A stretch of 64,000 nucleotides of DNA from Georgenia wutianyii. GTDB taxonomy: Bacteria; Actinomycetota; Actinomycetes; Actinomycetales; Actinomycetaceae. The stretch covers positions 124,001 to 188,000 of the forward strand of contig NZ_CP040899.1 of the NCBI RefSeq assembly GCF_006349365.1. The letters run 5' to 3'. Both the position numbers and the translations under genes were made by a program. A model generated the notes under the pieces. That model searched no databases. It saw nothing but the letters and a program-made list of their open reading frames with translations, and was not told the origin of the DNA. Below are positions 1 through 7,822 of the stretch, in pieces (positions within the stretch are counted from its first letter, which is position 1; every line of letters begins with the position of its first letter).

Positions 1-2
1 TC

Positions 3-74
3 CCGCTCATCGTGTTCCTCTCCCTGCAGAAGTACTTCGTGCGCGGCCTGCTGGCCGGCTCGGTCAAGGGCTGA
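3..74 (+). CDS. Sugar ABC transporter permease, C-terminal fragment
   Basis: Only the last 23 codons lie in the window, reading in the frame that starts at base 3 and ending with TGA. The tail QKYFVRGLLAGSVKG is the typical C-terminus of MalG-type (binding-protein-dependent sugar) permeases, which end with a last transmembrane helix followed by 'YFVxGLxxGAVKG'. It would sit in the membrane as half of a sugar importer. A strong hairpin follows directly, so it is the last gene of its transport operon or is separated from the isomerase by an attenuator. The substrate cannot be read from this fragment. Confidence 0.75.
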   Translation, partial: PLIVFLSLQKYFVRGLLAGSVKG

Positions 75-81
75 GATCGGT

Positions 82-112
82 GGCGCGCCGCCCCTCCCCG
101 GGGCGGCGCGCC
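82..112 (+). terminator. Hairpin after the permease gene
   Basis: A perfect 13-bp stem (82-94 with 100-112; loop 95-99) made only of G and C, 7 bases after the permease stop. It has no U-tract, so it may be an intrinsic terminator of the high-GC type or an mRNA-stabilising hairpin within an operon that continues into the isomerase gene. Confidence 0.55.
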
Positions 113-178
113 GCTGTGCGGGCGGCCCCTGGGCGGCCGGTAACCTGACGGTCCGGCAAACCCAGGAGGACGACGACG

Positions 179-1423
179 ATGACGTGGCTCGGCACCGCTG
201 CCCATGCCCGCTGGCTCGAGACCGAGTCACGCGCACTGCTCGACTTCGCCCGCGCCGCGGCCGTCCCCCAGGGCTTCGGCTACCTCGACGCCGAGGGGCG
301 GCTGGACCCCTCACGCCCGGTCGAGCTGTGGGTCACCTGCCGGATGACGCACTGCTTCTCCCTCGGCTCCCTGCTCGGCGTCCCCGGCACCGCCCCGCTC
401 GCCGACCACGGCGTGCGTGCGCTCTCCGGTGCGCTGCGCGACGCCGAGCACGGCGGCTGGTTCTCCGCCGTCGGGCCCGACGGCCCGGTGAACGACGCCA
501 AGGAGGCCTACGCGCACGCGTTCGTCGTCCTCGCGACCTCCTCCGCGACGGCGGCCGGGCGCCCCGGCGCCCGCGAGCTGCTCACCGAGGCGCTGCGGGT
601 GAGCGAGGAGCGGTTCTGGCGTGAGGACGAGGGCGCGGTCCTGGAGTCCTGGGACCGCGGCTTCACGACGGCCGAGGAGTACCGCGGCGTCAACGCGAAC
701 ATGCACACCGTCGAGGCCTACCTCGCGGCCGCCGACGTCACCGGTGAGGACGTGTGGCTCGACCGGGCGGTGCGCATCCTGCGCCGCGTGCTCGACGGGT
801 ACGCCCGCGACCACGACTGGCGCATCCCCGAGCACTTCACGCGGACGTGGGAGCCGGTCCCGGACTACAACGCCGACGACCCCGCCCACCCGTTCCGGCC
901 CTTCGGGGTGACGGTCGGGCACGGGCTGGAGTGGGCGCGGCTCGCGCTCCACGCCCGTGAAGGGCTCGTCGCCCGCGGCCGGGAGACCGAGGGGTGGCTG
1001 CTCGAGGCCGCCCAGGGTCTGTTCGACCGGGCGACCGGCGACGGCTGGGCGGCCGACGGCGCGGACGGCTTCGTCTACACCGTCGACTTCACCGGGCAGC
1101 CGGTGGTCCACGAGCGGATGCACTGGGTGGTGTGCGAGGCGATCGGCGCCGCGGCCGCGCTCGAGGCGGTCACCGGGGAGGAGCGGTACGCCCAGTGGTA
1201 CCAGCGGGCCTGGGACTACGCGGCGACCCACCTCATCGAGCGGCCCGGCGCCTGGCGCCACGAGCTCGACGAGCACAACGCCCCGAGCGCGCGCACGTGG
1301 CCCGGCAAGCCGGACACCTACCACGCGCTGCAGGCGACGCTCGTCCCGCGCCTGCCCCTCGCCCCCGCCTTCGCCCCGGCGCTCGCCGCCGGCCTGCTCG
1401 ACGTCCGCCACCCCCTCCGCTGA
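179..1423 (+). CDS. AGE-family sugar isomerase, YihS-like (sulfoquinovose or mannose/fructose isomerase)
   Basis: A 414-residue member of the N-acylglucosamine 2-epimerase (AGE) superfamily with an (alpha/alpha)6 barrel, about the length of E. coli YihS (413). From memory of that family the alignment is nearly gap-free: WVTCRM places Arg55, NANMH places His176, VGHGLEW places His248 and Glu251, and DTYH places His382. These are the catalytic arginine, histidines and glutamate of YihS and related aldose-ketose isomerases. It would interconvert an aldose and a ketose (mannose/fructose or sulfoquinovose/sulfofructose) in the cytoplasm. The start has a clear AGGAGG at 164-169. It follows the end of a sugar ABC transporter, so the operon likely imports its substrate. 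Family: sure. Substrate: not settled. Confidence 0.87.
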   Translation: MTWLGTAAHARWLETESRALLDFARAAAVPQGFGYLDAEGRLDPSRPVELWVTCRMTHCFSLGSLLGVPGTAPLADHGVRALSGALRDAEHGGWFSAVGPDGPVNDAKEAYAHAFVVLATSSATAAGRPGARELLTEALRVSEERFWREDEGAVLESWDRGFTTAEEYRGVNANMHTVEAYLAAADVTGEDVWLDRAVRILRRVLDGYARDHDWRIPEHFTRTWEPVPDYNADDPAHPFRPFGVTVGHGLEWARLALHAREGLVARGRETEGWLLEAAQGLFDRATGDGWAADGADGFVYTVDFTGQPVVHERMHWVVCEAIGAAAALEAVTGEERYAQWYQRAWDYAATHLIERPGAWRHELDEHNAPSARTWPGKPDTYHALQATLVPRLPLAPAFAPALAAGLLDVRHPLR

Positions 1424-1473
1424 CCCGCCGGGTCGCAACCCCACCCCACCCGCCGCCCTCCCTGCCCTTCCCC

Positions 1474-1653
1474 GCGACAGCCGACTTCCGCCCGACAGCC
1501 GACTTCCGCGCGAGAGCCGAGTTCCGCGCGACAGCCGAGTTCCGCGCGACAGCCGACTTGCGCGCGAGAGCGGAGTTGTGTGCGAGAGCCGACTTGCGCG
1601 CGAGAGCAGAGTTGTGTGCGAGAGCCGACTTTCGCGCGAGAGCAGAGTTCTGG
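1474..1653. repeat. Ten tandem copies of an 18-bp minisatellite
   Basis: Ten head-to-tail 18-bp units begin at 1474, 1492, 1510, 1528, 1546, 1564, 1582, 1600, 1618 and 1636. The consensus is GCGASAGCCGASTTSYGC. Units 6 to 9 alternate between two variants (GCGAGAGCSGAGTTGTGT-like and GCGAGAGCCGACTTGCGC-like), as if a 36-bp dimer had been copied again. The length is a multiple of three, so frames stay open through it, but it lies between two convergent genes and codes for nothing recognisable. The rest of the 1424-1690 gap is C-rich linker with no gene. Confidence 0.95.
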
Positions 1654-1690
1654 GCCGTGACGGACGTCGTCGCGCGCGTCGTCGGTGCGG

Positions 1691-2662
1691 TCAGGCCGTG
1701 TCGGTGATGAGGAGGAGCTTTCCGAACACCTCGCCGGAGTCGAGCAGCGCGTGGGCGCGCTCGGCCTCGGCGAGCGGCAGGCGCTCGTGGACGACGGCGC
1801 GCAGCCGGCCGTCGGCGACCATCGGCCAGACCCGCTCCCGCACGGCGGCGACGATGCGCGCCTTGTCCTCCAGGGGGCGGGAGCGCAGCGTCGTCCCGTG
1901 GACCGAGGCCCGCTTCTGCATGAGGGTGAGCAGGTTGACCTCCGCGCGCGAGCCGCGCTGGGTCCCGATGACGATGAGCCGCCCACCGGTGGCGAGCATC
2001 GCGACGTTGTCGGCCAGCGCCCCCGCCCCGAGGACGTCGAGGATGACGTCCACGCCCCGGCCGCCGGTCGCGGCGGTGACGGCGGCGGGCACGTCATCGT
2101 GGTGGTCGACGGCGACGTCGGCGCCGAGGTCCTCGCACCGCGCCGCGCGAGCCGGGCTGCCCGCCGTCGTGAGGACGCGGGCGCCCAGCGCCCGGCCGAG
2201 CTGGACCGCAACCGACCCCACCCCGCCCGAGCCTCCGTGGACGAGGAGTGTCTCCCCGGGAGCCAGCCGGCCGACGTCGACGAGGTTGGACCACGCCGTG
2301 CACACCGCCTCGGGCAGCGCTGCGGCGTCGACGAGCTCCCAGTCCTGCGGGACCGGGAGCAGCTGACCGGCGGGGACGACCGCCCGCGTCGCGTACCCGC
2401 CGCCGGCGAGCACCGCGCACACGCGGTCGCCCACCCGCCAGCCGGTCACGCCCTCGCCCAGCTCGCGGACGGTGCCGGACACCTCGAGCCCGATGACGTC
2501 GCTCGCCCCGGGCGGCGGCGGGTAGTGCCCCGCCCGCTGCAGCAGGTCGGCCCGGTTGACCCCGGCCGCCGCGACGTCGAGGAGGACCTCACCGGGGCCC
2601 GGTGAGGGGTCGGGCACCTCGGTGAGGACGAGCCGGTCGTCGGACACGGTGATGGCGCGCAT
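1691..2662 (-). CDS. NAD(P)H-quinone oxidoreductase (zinc-free MDR, PIG3-like)
   Basis: A 323-residue medium-chain dehydrogenase/reductase. It has an N-terminal GroES-like domain (AAGVNRADLLQRAGHYPPPP near residues 34-53, the PIG3/quinone-oxidoreductase signature) and a Rossmann domain with the nucleotide-binding motif HGGSGGVGSVAVQL near 142-155. Cysteine ligands for catalytic or structural zinc are absent, as expected for the zeta-crystallin/PIG3 branch. It should reduce quinones or related enones in the cytoplasm with NAD(P)H. The gene stands alone, with the minisatellite downstream and tRNA-Ser upstream, so no pathway context is visible. The start ATG at 2662 matches the family's usual N-terminus (MRAI). 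Confidence 0.88.
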   Translation of the reverse strand: MRAITVSDDRLVLTEVPDPSPGPGEVLLDVAAAGVNRADLLQRAGHYPPPPGASDVIGLEVSGTVRELGEGVTGWRVGDRVCAVLAGGGYATRAVVPAGQLLPVPQDWELVDAAALPEAVCTAWSNLVDVGRLAPGETLLVHGGSGGVGSVAVQLGRALGARVLTTAGSPARAARCEDLGADVAVDHHDDVPAAVTAATGGRGVDVILDVLGAGALADNVAMLATGGRLIVIGTQRGSRAEVNLLTLMQKRASVHGTTLRSRPLEDKARIVAAVRERVWPMVADGRLRAVVHERLPLAEAERAHALLDSGEVFGKLLLITDTA

Positions 2663-2739
2663 GTCCCATCAGTACCCCAAACCCACCCGCGGCGCTGCGT
2701 AGACTGGGCGGCGCCGTGGCGCCGAGAGGCCAGCGGCAG

Positions 2740-2827
2740 GGAGGGCTGACAGAGCGGCCGAATGTGACGGTCTTGAAAACCGTTGTGCGGTAACCCCGCA
2801 CCAAGGGTTCGAATCCCTTGCCCTCCG
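2740..2827 (+). tRNA. tRNA-Ser (anticodon UGA)
   Basis: An 88-nt tRNA with a long variable arm, as in serine tRNAs. The acceptor stem GGAGGGC (2740-2746) pairs with GCCCTCC (2820-2826). The anticodon loop CTTGAAA gives TGA, and the T arm carries GGGTTCGAATCCC. No CCA is encoded. A possible -10 element, TAGACT, lies near 2700. Confidence 0.96.
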
Positions 2828-2842
2828 CAGCGCCCAGTGGCC

Positions 2843-4174
2843 TCAGCGGCCCGTGGTCGAGAAGTGCTGGTAGTCCTTGGGGCTGCGCCAGTCCCCGCCC
2901 CAGCTCCACCCGCGGGCCGCGAAGGCGCGGACCACCGCGTCGCTGGGGTGGATGGTGCCGGGGGCGTGGTGCGAGCGGTCGGCGTACGGGGCGCCGGCGG
3001 GCGGCAGCACCGTGCTCCCGACGACGTAGGGGTTGACCAGCGGGTTGACGTCGATCGCCCGGCCGTACGCGTGCTCGGAGAACGACGTGCCCCCGGTGAC
3101 CGCCCGGCAGTTGAACGCGCTCGTGTTGTTCGCCGCCATGCTCGCGGCGTCGCTCCCGCCGTACTGCGCCACCGGCACCATCCGCTGGACCGGGAACCGG
3201 GCGCGGTAGAGGTCCTCGAGGATCGCGGTCACGTCGCGGGCGAGCCCGGCGGCGACGACGACGCGGCCCGTGCGCAGCCGGCCCTCGGCATCCCAGTGGC
3301 TCGCCACGACCGTGCGCAGGTCCGCGGGTGCCACCGGGCAGCCGGGGCGCCAGGAGGAGCCGATGTCCGCCGCCGAAACCGCGACGACCGCGGAGCGGAA
3401 CGGCGGCAGCCGGCGCACCCCCAGGGTGTCGGTGCCGTCACCGTCCCAGTCGCCCACGAACACCTCGTCGTCGGGGCGCCCGTACACGAGGGTGCGGTCG
3501 GCGGCCCCGGGCGCGATCGCGTCCCGCACGAGGTACTGCGCCCCGCGGCGCACCGCGAGGGAGTCGTCGCCGTCACCGTCCCAGTCGCCCGCGAGGGTGA
3601 CGTCCTGCGCCCGACCGTAGACGACGGCGCGGTCGGCTGCGCCCGGACCGATGGAGTTCCGCACGAAGTACGTCGCGCCGCGGCGCACCGCGAGCGTGTC
3701 GGCCCCGTCGCCGTCCCAGTCCCCGACGAGCACCTCGTCGCCCGCGCGCCCGTAGACCACCACGCGGCCGGCCGGGCCGGGCCCGAGGTCGTCGCGCAGG
3801 TGGTACTCCGCCCCGCGCCGCACGGCGAGGGTGTCGCGGCCGTCCCCGTCCCAGTCCCCGACGAGGACGACGTCACCGGCGCGCCCGTAGCGGAACACCC
3901 GCTCCGCGGGCCCGCCGCGCGGCTCGTTCGACACGTGGAAGGTGTCCCCGCGGCGTACGAGCACGGTGTCGCGGCCGTCCCCGTCCCAGTCACCGACGAG
4001 GACGTCGTCGGTGAACCGCCCGTACACGAACACGTGGTCGGCCGAGGTGTCCCACGAGTCGTCGAGGAAGAAGCCTGCGTCCTGCGCGGTGGCGCCGCCG
4101 GCGAGCGGTCCCGCCACGAGGGCGGCAGTCGCGGCGACGACGGCCAGGCCGCGGGCCGGTCCTCGTGGCCCCAT
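2843..4174 (-). CDS. Secreted M15-family peptidase with five DxDGDG repeats
   Basis: 443 residues. A signal peptide (about 1-30, ending ATA-QD) is followed by five near-identical ~42-residue repeats (about 48-255), each holding VYGR...GDWDGDG.DTLAVRRG. The DxDGDG loops resemble calcium-binding FG-GAP/integrin-type blades. The C-terminal third (about 265-443) is an M15C-type D-Ala-D-Ala carboxypeptidase or endopeptidase domain. SEHAYGRAIDVNP supplies zinc ligands His368 and Asp375, and DYQHF supplies His437. It should cleave peptidoglycan stem peptides outside the membrane, while the repeats may bind the wall or a glycan. It converges on the tRNA-Ser gene and is followed upstream by another secreted-protein gene. 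Confidence 0.9.
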   Translation of the reverse strand: MGPRGPARGLAVVAATAALVAGPLAGGATAQDAGFFLDDSWDTSADHVFVYGRFTDDVLVGDWDGDGRDTVLVRRGDTFHVSNEPRGGPAERVFRYGRAGDVVLVGDWDGDGRDTLAVRRGAEYHLRDDLGPGPAGRVVVYGRAGDEVLVGDWDGDGADTLAVRRGATYFVRNSIGPGAADRAVVYGRAQDVTLAGDWDGDGDDSLAVRRGAQYLVRDAIAPGAADRTLVYGRPDDEVFVGDWDGDGTDTLGVRRLPPFRSAVVAVSAADIGSSWRPGCPVAPADLRTVVASHWDAEGRLRTGRVVVAAGLARDVTAILEDLYRARFPVQRMVPVAQYGGSDAASMAANNTSAFNCRAVTGGTSFSEHAYGRAIDVNPLVNPYVVGSTVLPPAGAPYADRSHHAPGTIHPSDAVVRAFAARGWSWGGDWRSPKDYQHFSTTGR

Positions 4175-4210
4175 CGCCGTCCCCCCAGCTCGTCCGGAGC
4201 AGCAGTGCGT

Positions 4211-4792
4211 CTAGAGCAGCTCGCCGCTCACCGCGTCGACCCGCGCCTCGGTGGTCGCGCCGTCGGTGGTGCGCAGCTCGATCTCCCACACGAGCACGCC
4301 ACGTTCCTCGCTGAGGTCGACGTCCTCGACCGTCGCGCCGAGCTCGCGCACGGCCGTGGTCGCGGCCTCGGAGGCCGTCACCGTCGCCTCCTGCAGGCGG
4401 CGCCGGTCCTCGGCGTCCAGCGGCTCACGTTCCCCCTCGCGCACGAGGGCGTTGCCGTCGGCAGAGACATAGGCCTCGACCTTCTCGTCCCCGACGGCGA
4501 CCGAGACCTCCCACAGCTCCTCGCCGGCGTCGTCGGTGCGGTCGATCTCGAACGCCTGGCCATCGAGCTCCTCTGCGGCGGTGCTCAGGGCGCGCACGGC
4601 GCCGTCCTCACCGGAGATCGGGTCGGGGGAGGCGTCGTCGCCGGGGGTCATCTCGGGGTTGTCCGGCTCACGGTCGGTGACGACCTCGCTCGCGGACACG
4701 CTGGGTTCGGCGGGCTCCTCGCTGCTCGTGCACCCGACCACCAGTCCGGCGGTCAGGCCGGCGATCGCGGCCACACGTCCGGGATGTCTCAT
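4211..4792 (-). CDS. PepSY-domain lipoprotein
   Basis: 193 residues. The signal sequence ends in the lipobox LVVG-C (Cys21), so the mature protein should be lipid-anchored outside the membrane. An acidic Ser/Glu/Asp-rich linker follows. Two PepSY-like units then appear: one around 75-125 (WEVSVAVGDEKVEAYVSADG) and one at the C-terminus (about 140-193, VWEIELRTTDG...VDAVSGELL). PepSY domains are often inhibitors or regulators of secreted proteases. The neighbouring M15 peptidase gene, 36 bp downstream on the same strand, makes a functional link tempting, but this is only inference. Confidence 0.82.
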   Translation of the reverse strand: MRHPGRVAAIAGLTAGLVVGCTSSEEPAEPSVSASEVVTDREPDNPEMTPGDDASPDPISGEDGAVRALSTAAEELDGQAFEIDRTDDAGEELWEVSVAVGDEKVEAYVSADGNALVREGEREPLDAEDRRRLQEATVTASEAATTAVRELGATVEDVDLSEERGVLVWEIELRTTDGATTEARVDAVSGELL

Positions 4793-4851
4793 CCCCCATG
4801 CCTACCAACGGCCGGGGACGTGCGCACCCGGGGAGGTCCGCCCCCGGGGGG

Positions 4852-5028
4852 TCAGTCGCGCTTGCGCAACCAGGAGCGCACGGCGAGGTAGAGCACCGCG
4901 GCGACGACGAGGACGACGACGAGCCGAAAGAGGAACCACACGGCGCTGAACAGCGCACCGACGAGCCACCACGCGACGACCACGGCGAGGACGACGAGCA
5001 GGACGGTGAGGAGGTCGTTACGGCGCAT
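4852..5028 (-). CDS. Small membrane protein, function unknown
   Basis: 58 residues from ATG at 5028. The sequence begins MRRNDLL, has one long or two short hydrophobic helices (roughly residues 6-48, rich in Val, Leu, Trp and Phe) and ends in the basic tail RSWLRKRD. A longer reading from 5094 would add an Arg/Gly-rich stretch without family character and would overlap the divergent exporter gene, so the short start is preferred. It is divergent from the ThrE-like gene (64-bp gap). I do not recognise a family. The topology suggests a small bacterial membrane peptide. Confidence 0.55.
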   Translation of the reverse strand: MRRNDLLTVLLVVLAVVVAWWLVGALFSAVWFLFRLVVVLVVAAVLYLAVRSWLRKRD

Positions 5029-5092
5029 GGGGAGCAGTTTCCCACGGGAGGCCCGGCCCGGACGGCCCGGGGTGGCGGCCTCCGGGCAGGGC

Positions 5093-6358
5093 ATGATGGT
5101 CCTCGTGGAGGACGACCGTGTGACCCAGTCGCTCGTCCGGAGGTCGGCGGCGGTGCTCCGCCTCGGCTCGCTCCTGCTGGGAGCGGGAGCCGGGTCCTAC
5201 CGGGTCAAGGACTCGATGCGGCGGGCCGCCGAGGCGCTGGACCTGCACGAGCACCGCGCCCAGGTGACGCTCACCGAGATCACGACGACGGCGCGCGACG
5301 GCGACCACGTGCGCACCGAGGTCATCGAGCAGCGCGACGTCGGTGTCAACGCCGACCGGATCGACGCGATCGCCGGCGTCGTCGAGCGGCTCGGCCCGCG
5401 CACGGACGTCGCCGCACTGGAGAGCGCGCTCGACGACGTGGAGCGGGCGCCGCGGCACTACGGGCCGGTGGCGAGCGTGCTCGCCGTCGCCCTCGCGTGC
5501 GCCGCGTTCGCCTTCCTCAACAACGGCGGGCCGATCGTCTGCTCGGCCGTGCTCCTCGCCGCCGGCCTGGGCCAGACGGTGCGCCGCCGGCTCCAGCACG
5601 CCCGGCTCAACAAGTTCGCCGTCACCGCGCTCGCGGCCGCGGTCTCCAGCACCCTCTACGTGGGCGTCGTCCTCGGGCTCGAGAGCCTCGACTTCGCCGA
5701 CACCTCCCACGAGGCCGGGCTCGTCTCCGCCGTCCTCTACCTCGTCCCCGGCTTCCCGCTCGTCACCGCCGTCCTCGACTTCGTGCGGATGGACCTCTCG
5801 GCCGGCCTCACCCGCCTCGCCTACGTCACGGTGACGCTCCTGTCGGCCGGGATGAGCGTGTGGGCGGTGTCGTGGCTCGCGGGGCTCGAGCTCGACGGGC
5901 CCGCCTCCGCCGTCCTCGACGGCCCGCTGCTGCTCGTCATGCGGGTGGTGGCCAGCGCTGTCGCCGCCGCCGGGTTCGCGATGCTCTTCAACTCCTCCCC
6001 GAAGGCGGTCGCGGTCGCGGCCCTCATCGGCGGGATCGCCAACCCGGCCCGGATCTACCTCGTCGAGTCCGGCGTCGCGCCCCAGGCCGCCTCGCTCGTC
6101 GCGGCCTGCGTCGTCGGACTCCTCGCGGCGCTCGCGGCCTCCCGCGGCCGGCCCTCGCGGGTCACGCTCTCGGTGCCCGCGGTGGTCATCATGGTGCCCG
6201 GCGTCATGGTCTACCGCTCGCTCGTCCACCTCAACGAGGGCGAGGTCTCCGCCGCCCTGGCCAACGGCGTCGAGGCGTCCTTCGTCATCATGGGCATCGG
6301 CGTCGGGCTGGCCGTCTCCCGCATGCTCACCGACCGGAACTGGGCCTTCGAGCGGTGA
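5093..6358 (+). CDS. Threonine/serine exporter family protein (ThrE-like)
   Basis: 421 residues from ATG 5093; the ATG at 5096 is equally possible. The N-terminal cytoplasmic domain (about 1-125) includes LLLGAGAGSYRVKDSM and a conserved ITTTARDG stretch, typical of the DUF1212 half of ThrE. The remainder (about 130-420) holds some ten hydrophobic helices, covering the DUF1212 C-terminus and the DUF3815-like second half, so both halves are fused as in Corynebacterium ThrE. It should export threonine or serine, or another small solute, across the plasma membrane using the proton gradient. The gene stands alone, followed at about 70 bp by tRNA-Ser. Confidence 0.85.
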   Translation: MMVLVEDDRVTQSLVRRSAAVLRLGSLLLGAGAGSYRVKDSMRRAAEALDLHEHRAQVTLTEITTTARDGDHVRTEVIEQRDVGVNADRIDAIAGVVERLGPRTDVAALESALDDVERAPRHYGPVASVLAVALACAAFAFLNNGGPIVCSAVLLAAGLGQTVRRRLQHARLNKFAVTALAAAVSSTLYVGVVLGLESLDFADTSHEAGLVSAVLYLVPGFPLVTAVLDFVRMDLSAGLTRLAYVTVTLLSAGMSVWAVSWLAGLELDGPASAVLDGPLLLVMRVVASAVAAAGFAMLFNSSPKAVAVAALIGGIANPARIYLVESGVAPQAASLVAACVVGLLAALAASRGRPSRVTLSVPAVVIMVPGVMVYRSLVHLNEGEVSAALANGVEASFVIMGIGVGLAVSRMLTDRNWAFER

Positions 6359-6427
6359 GGACGTGGCCTCTCCCACAGCGCTTTGGTTCGGCAGGCCCGA
6401 CCCGGTAACCTGAGCGCGCAGGACCTT

Positions 6428-6516
6428 GGAGACGTCGCATAGTCAGGTCTAGTGCGCGGCCCTGCTAAGGCCGTGACCGGGCAACCGGTCCGTGGGTTCA
6501 AATCCCACCGTCTCCG
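6428..6516 (+). tRNA. tRNA-Ser (anticodon GCU)
   Basis: An 89-nt class II tRNA. GGAGACG (6428-6434) pairs with CGTCTCC (6509-6515). The anticodon loop CTGCTAA gives GCT, a long variable arm (GACCGGGCAACCGGTC) is present, and the T arm is GGGTTCAAATCCC. No CCA is encoded. A likely -10 element, TAACCT, sits near 6406. Confidence 0.96.
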
Positions 6517-6524
6517 CTCGCTGC

Positions 6525-6553
6525 GAAGGGGCCCGTCCACGACGGGCCCCTTC
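6525..6553 (+). terminator. Terminator of tRNA-Ser(GCU), probably shared with the MFS gene
   Basis: A perfect 13-bp stem (6525-6537 and 6541-6553) with a CAC loop, starting 8 bases after the tRNA. It lies in the short gap to the convergent MFS gene (stop at 6562) and reads as a hairpin on both strands. Confidence 0.85.
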
Positions 6554-6561
6554 CGCGTCTC

Positions 6562-7770
6562 TCAGCGGCCGCGCGCCGCCCCGCCCGTCGCGGTAGCACC
6601 GACCGTCGCGAGGGCCGCCCCGCGCGGGCGCAGTCCCAGCCCCGCGAACCCGGCCACCGCGAGGAGCGCCGGGACGAGCGCGAGCAGGGGCAGCGCGTCG
6701 ACCGTCCAGCGCTCGACGGCGCCGCTGCCCGCCGCGGCGCCCAGGGCGATACCGAGGTTCATCGCGACCGGCATGAGCGTGCCCGCCGTCGTCCGGTGTG
6801 CGACGCCGGCGGCGCGCATGAGCGCGGCCTGCACCGCCGGGCCGATCGCGCCCGTGGCCAGGCCCCAGACGAGGACGAGCGTGAGGTCCAGCCAGGCGGT
6901 CCCGCCGACCGCCGTGACCCCGAGGAGCCCGAGCGTCATGACGAGCGCGGCGGTGACGGGCACGGCGCGTGGGAAGCGGTCGCTCGTCGCGCCGACGGCG
7001 CCCACCCCGAGCACGCCGACCAGCCCGAAGACGAGCAGCAGCGCGGGCGTCGGCACGGCGCTCGGGGTGAGCAGCTCGGCGACGAACGTGAAGACCATGA
7101 AGTGCGCGACGAGCATGAGCCCGCCGAGTCCCGCCAGCGCGAGCAGCGGACGGACCGAGCGGGAGGGGACCGGAGCGTCCCCGGCCGCGCCCCCGGAGGC
7201 GAGGACCGGTGCCCGCCGGAGCACGACGGCGACGGCGACGGCCGCGACCAGCCCGAGCAGCCCGACGGCGAGGAACGGGGTGCGCCAGCCGGCGGCGCCC
7301 GCGAGCGCGTTGCCCGCCGGGACGGCCACGACGGCCCCCGCCGTGCCGCCGGCGAGGACGACCGCCGTCGCCCGCGCGATGCGCTGCTCGGGGACGATCG
7401 AGGCTGCGTGGGCGTTGACGGTCGACCACAGCAGCCCGGTGGCCGCGGCGGCGACGAGCCGGGTGGCCATCGCGACGCCGTAGGTGCTCGCCGCCGCCGT
7501 CCCGAGCGTCGCGAGCCCGAAGACGACGAGTGCCACCGCGATGACGGCGGGCCGGTCGAGGCGCGCGGTGAGCCGCGCGAGGGGGAAGGTCGCGACCACG
7601 ACGGTCGCGGCCCACGCCGAGACGAGCAGCCCGGCGCTCGCCAGCGTCACGTCGAGGTCGGCGGCGAGCGCGGGGAGCACCGCCGTCGGCATCATCTCGC
7701 CGCTCACGACGACGAGGACGGTGAGTGCCATCGCCGTCAGAGCCGGCCACGGGAGCCTGTTCTCATCCAT
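6562..7770 (-). CDS. MFS transporter, DHA1-type drug or metabolite efflux
   Basis: 402 residues with about twelve hydrophobic helices. GEMMPTAVLPALAADLDVT in helix 1 and the loop LARLTARLDRP (motif A position) are typical of the DHA1/AraJ-like efflux branch of the major facilitator superfamily. Start: ATG at 7770, which sits just downstream of a promoter overlapped by a perfect palindrome. The longer reading frame from 7851 would run through that operator and into the divergent regulator, so it is rejected. It probably pumps a toxic compound sensed by the divergent MerR protein out of the cell. Substrate unknown. Confidence 0.88.
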   Translation of the reverse strand: MDENRLPWPALTAMALTVLVVVSGEMMPTAVLPALAADLDVTLASAGLLVSAWAATVVVATFPLARLTARLDRPAVIAVALVVFGLATLGTAAASTYGVAMATRLVAAAATGLLWSTVNAHAASIVPEQRIARATAVVLAGGTAGAVVAVPAGNALAGAAGWRTPFLAVGLLGLVAAVAVAVVLRRAPVLASGGAAGDAPVPSRSVRPLLALAGLGGLMLVAHFMVFTFVAELLTPSAVPTPALLLVFGLVGVLGVGAVGATSDRFPRAVPVTAALVMTLGLLGVTAVGGTAWLDLTLVLVWGLATGAIGPAVQAALMRAAGVAHRTTAGTLMPVAMNLGIALGAAAGSGAVERWTVDALPLLALVPALLAVAGFAGLGLRPRGAALATVGATATGGAARGR

Positions 7771-7786
7771 GCGACGACGGTAGAGT

Positions 7787-7808
7787 TTGACATTGATGTC
7801 AATGTCAA
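7787..7808 (-). promoter_or_regulatory. MerR-type operator within a long-spacer promoter
   Basis: TTGACAT-TG-ATGTCAA is a perfect 7-bp inverted repeat (7787-7802). Read toward the MFS gene, a -35 TTGACA (7807-7802) is followed by a 19-20-bp spacer that contains this palindrome and then a weak -10 (TACCGT or CTCTAC). An over-long spacer filled by the operator is the hallmark of promoters activated by MerR-family DNA distortion. The merR-like gene starts 15 bp to the right, so it likely also controls itself. Confidence 0.75.
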
Positions 7809-7822
7809 GGGGGATTCCGGAG

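Noticed and set aside
1474..1653. The 18-bp array as a CRISPR
   Set aside because: Units are directly contiguous with no spacers and no cas genes are present.
5006..5092. Upstream start for the ThrE-like gene
   Set aside because: It would overlap the divergent small-protein gene and add Arg/Gly-rich residues without family character.
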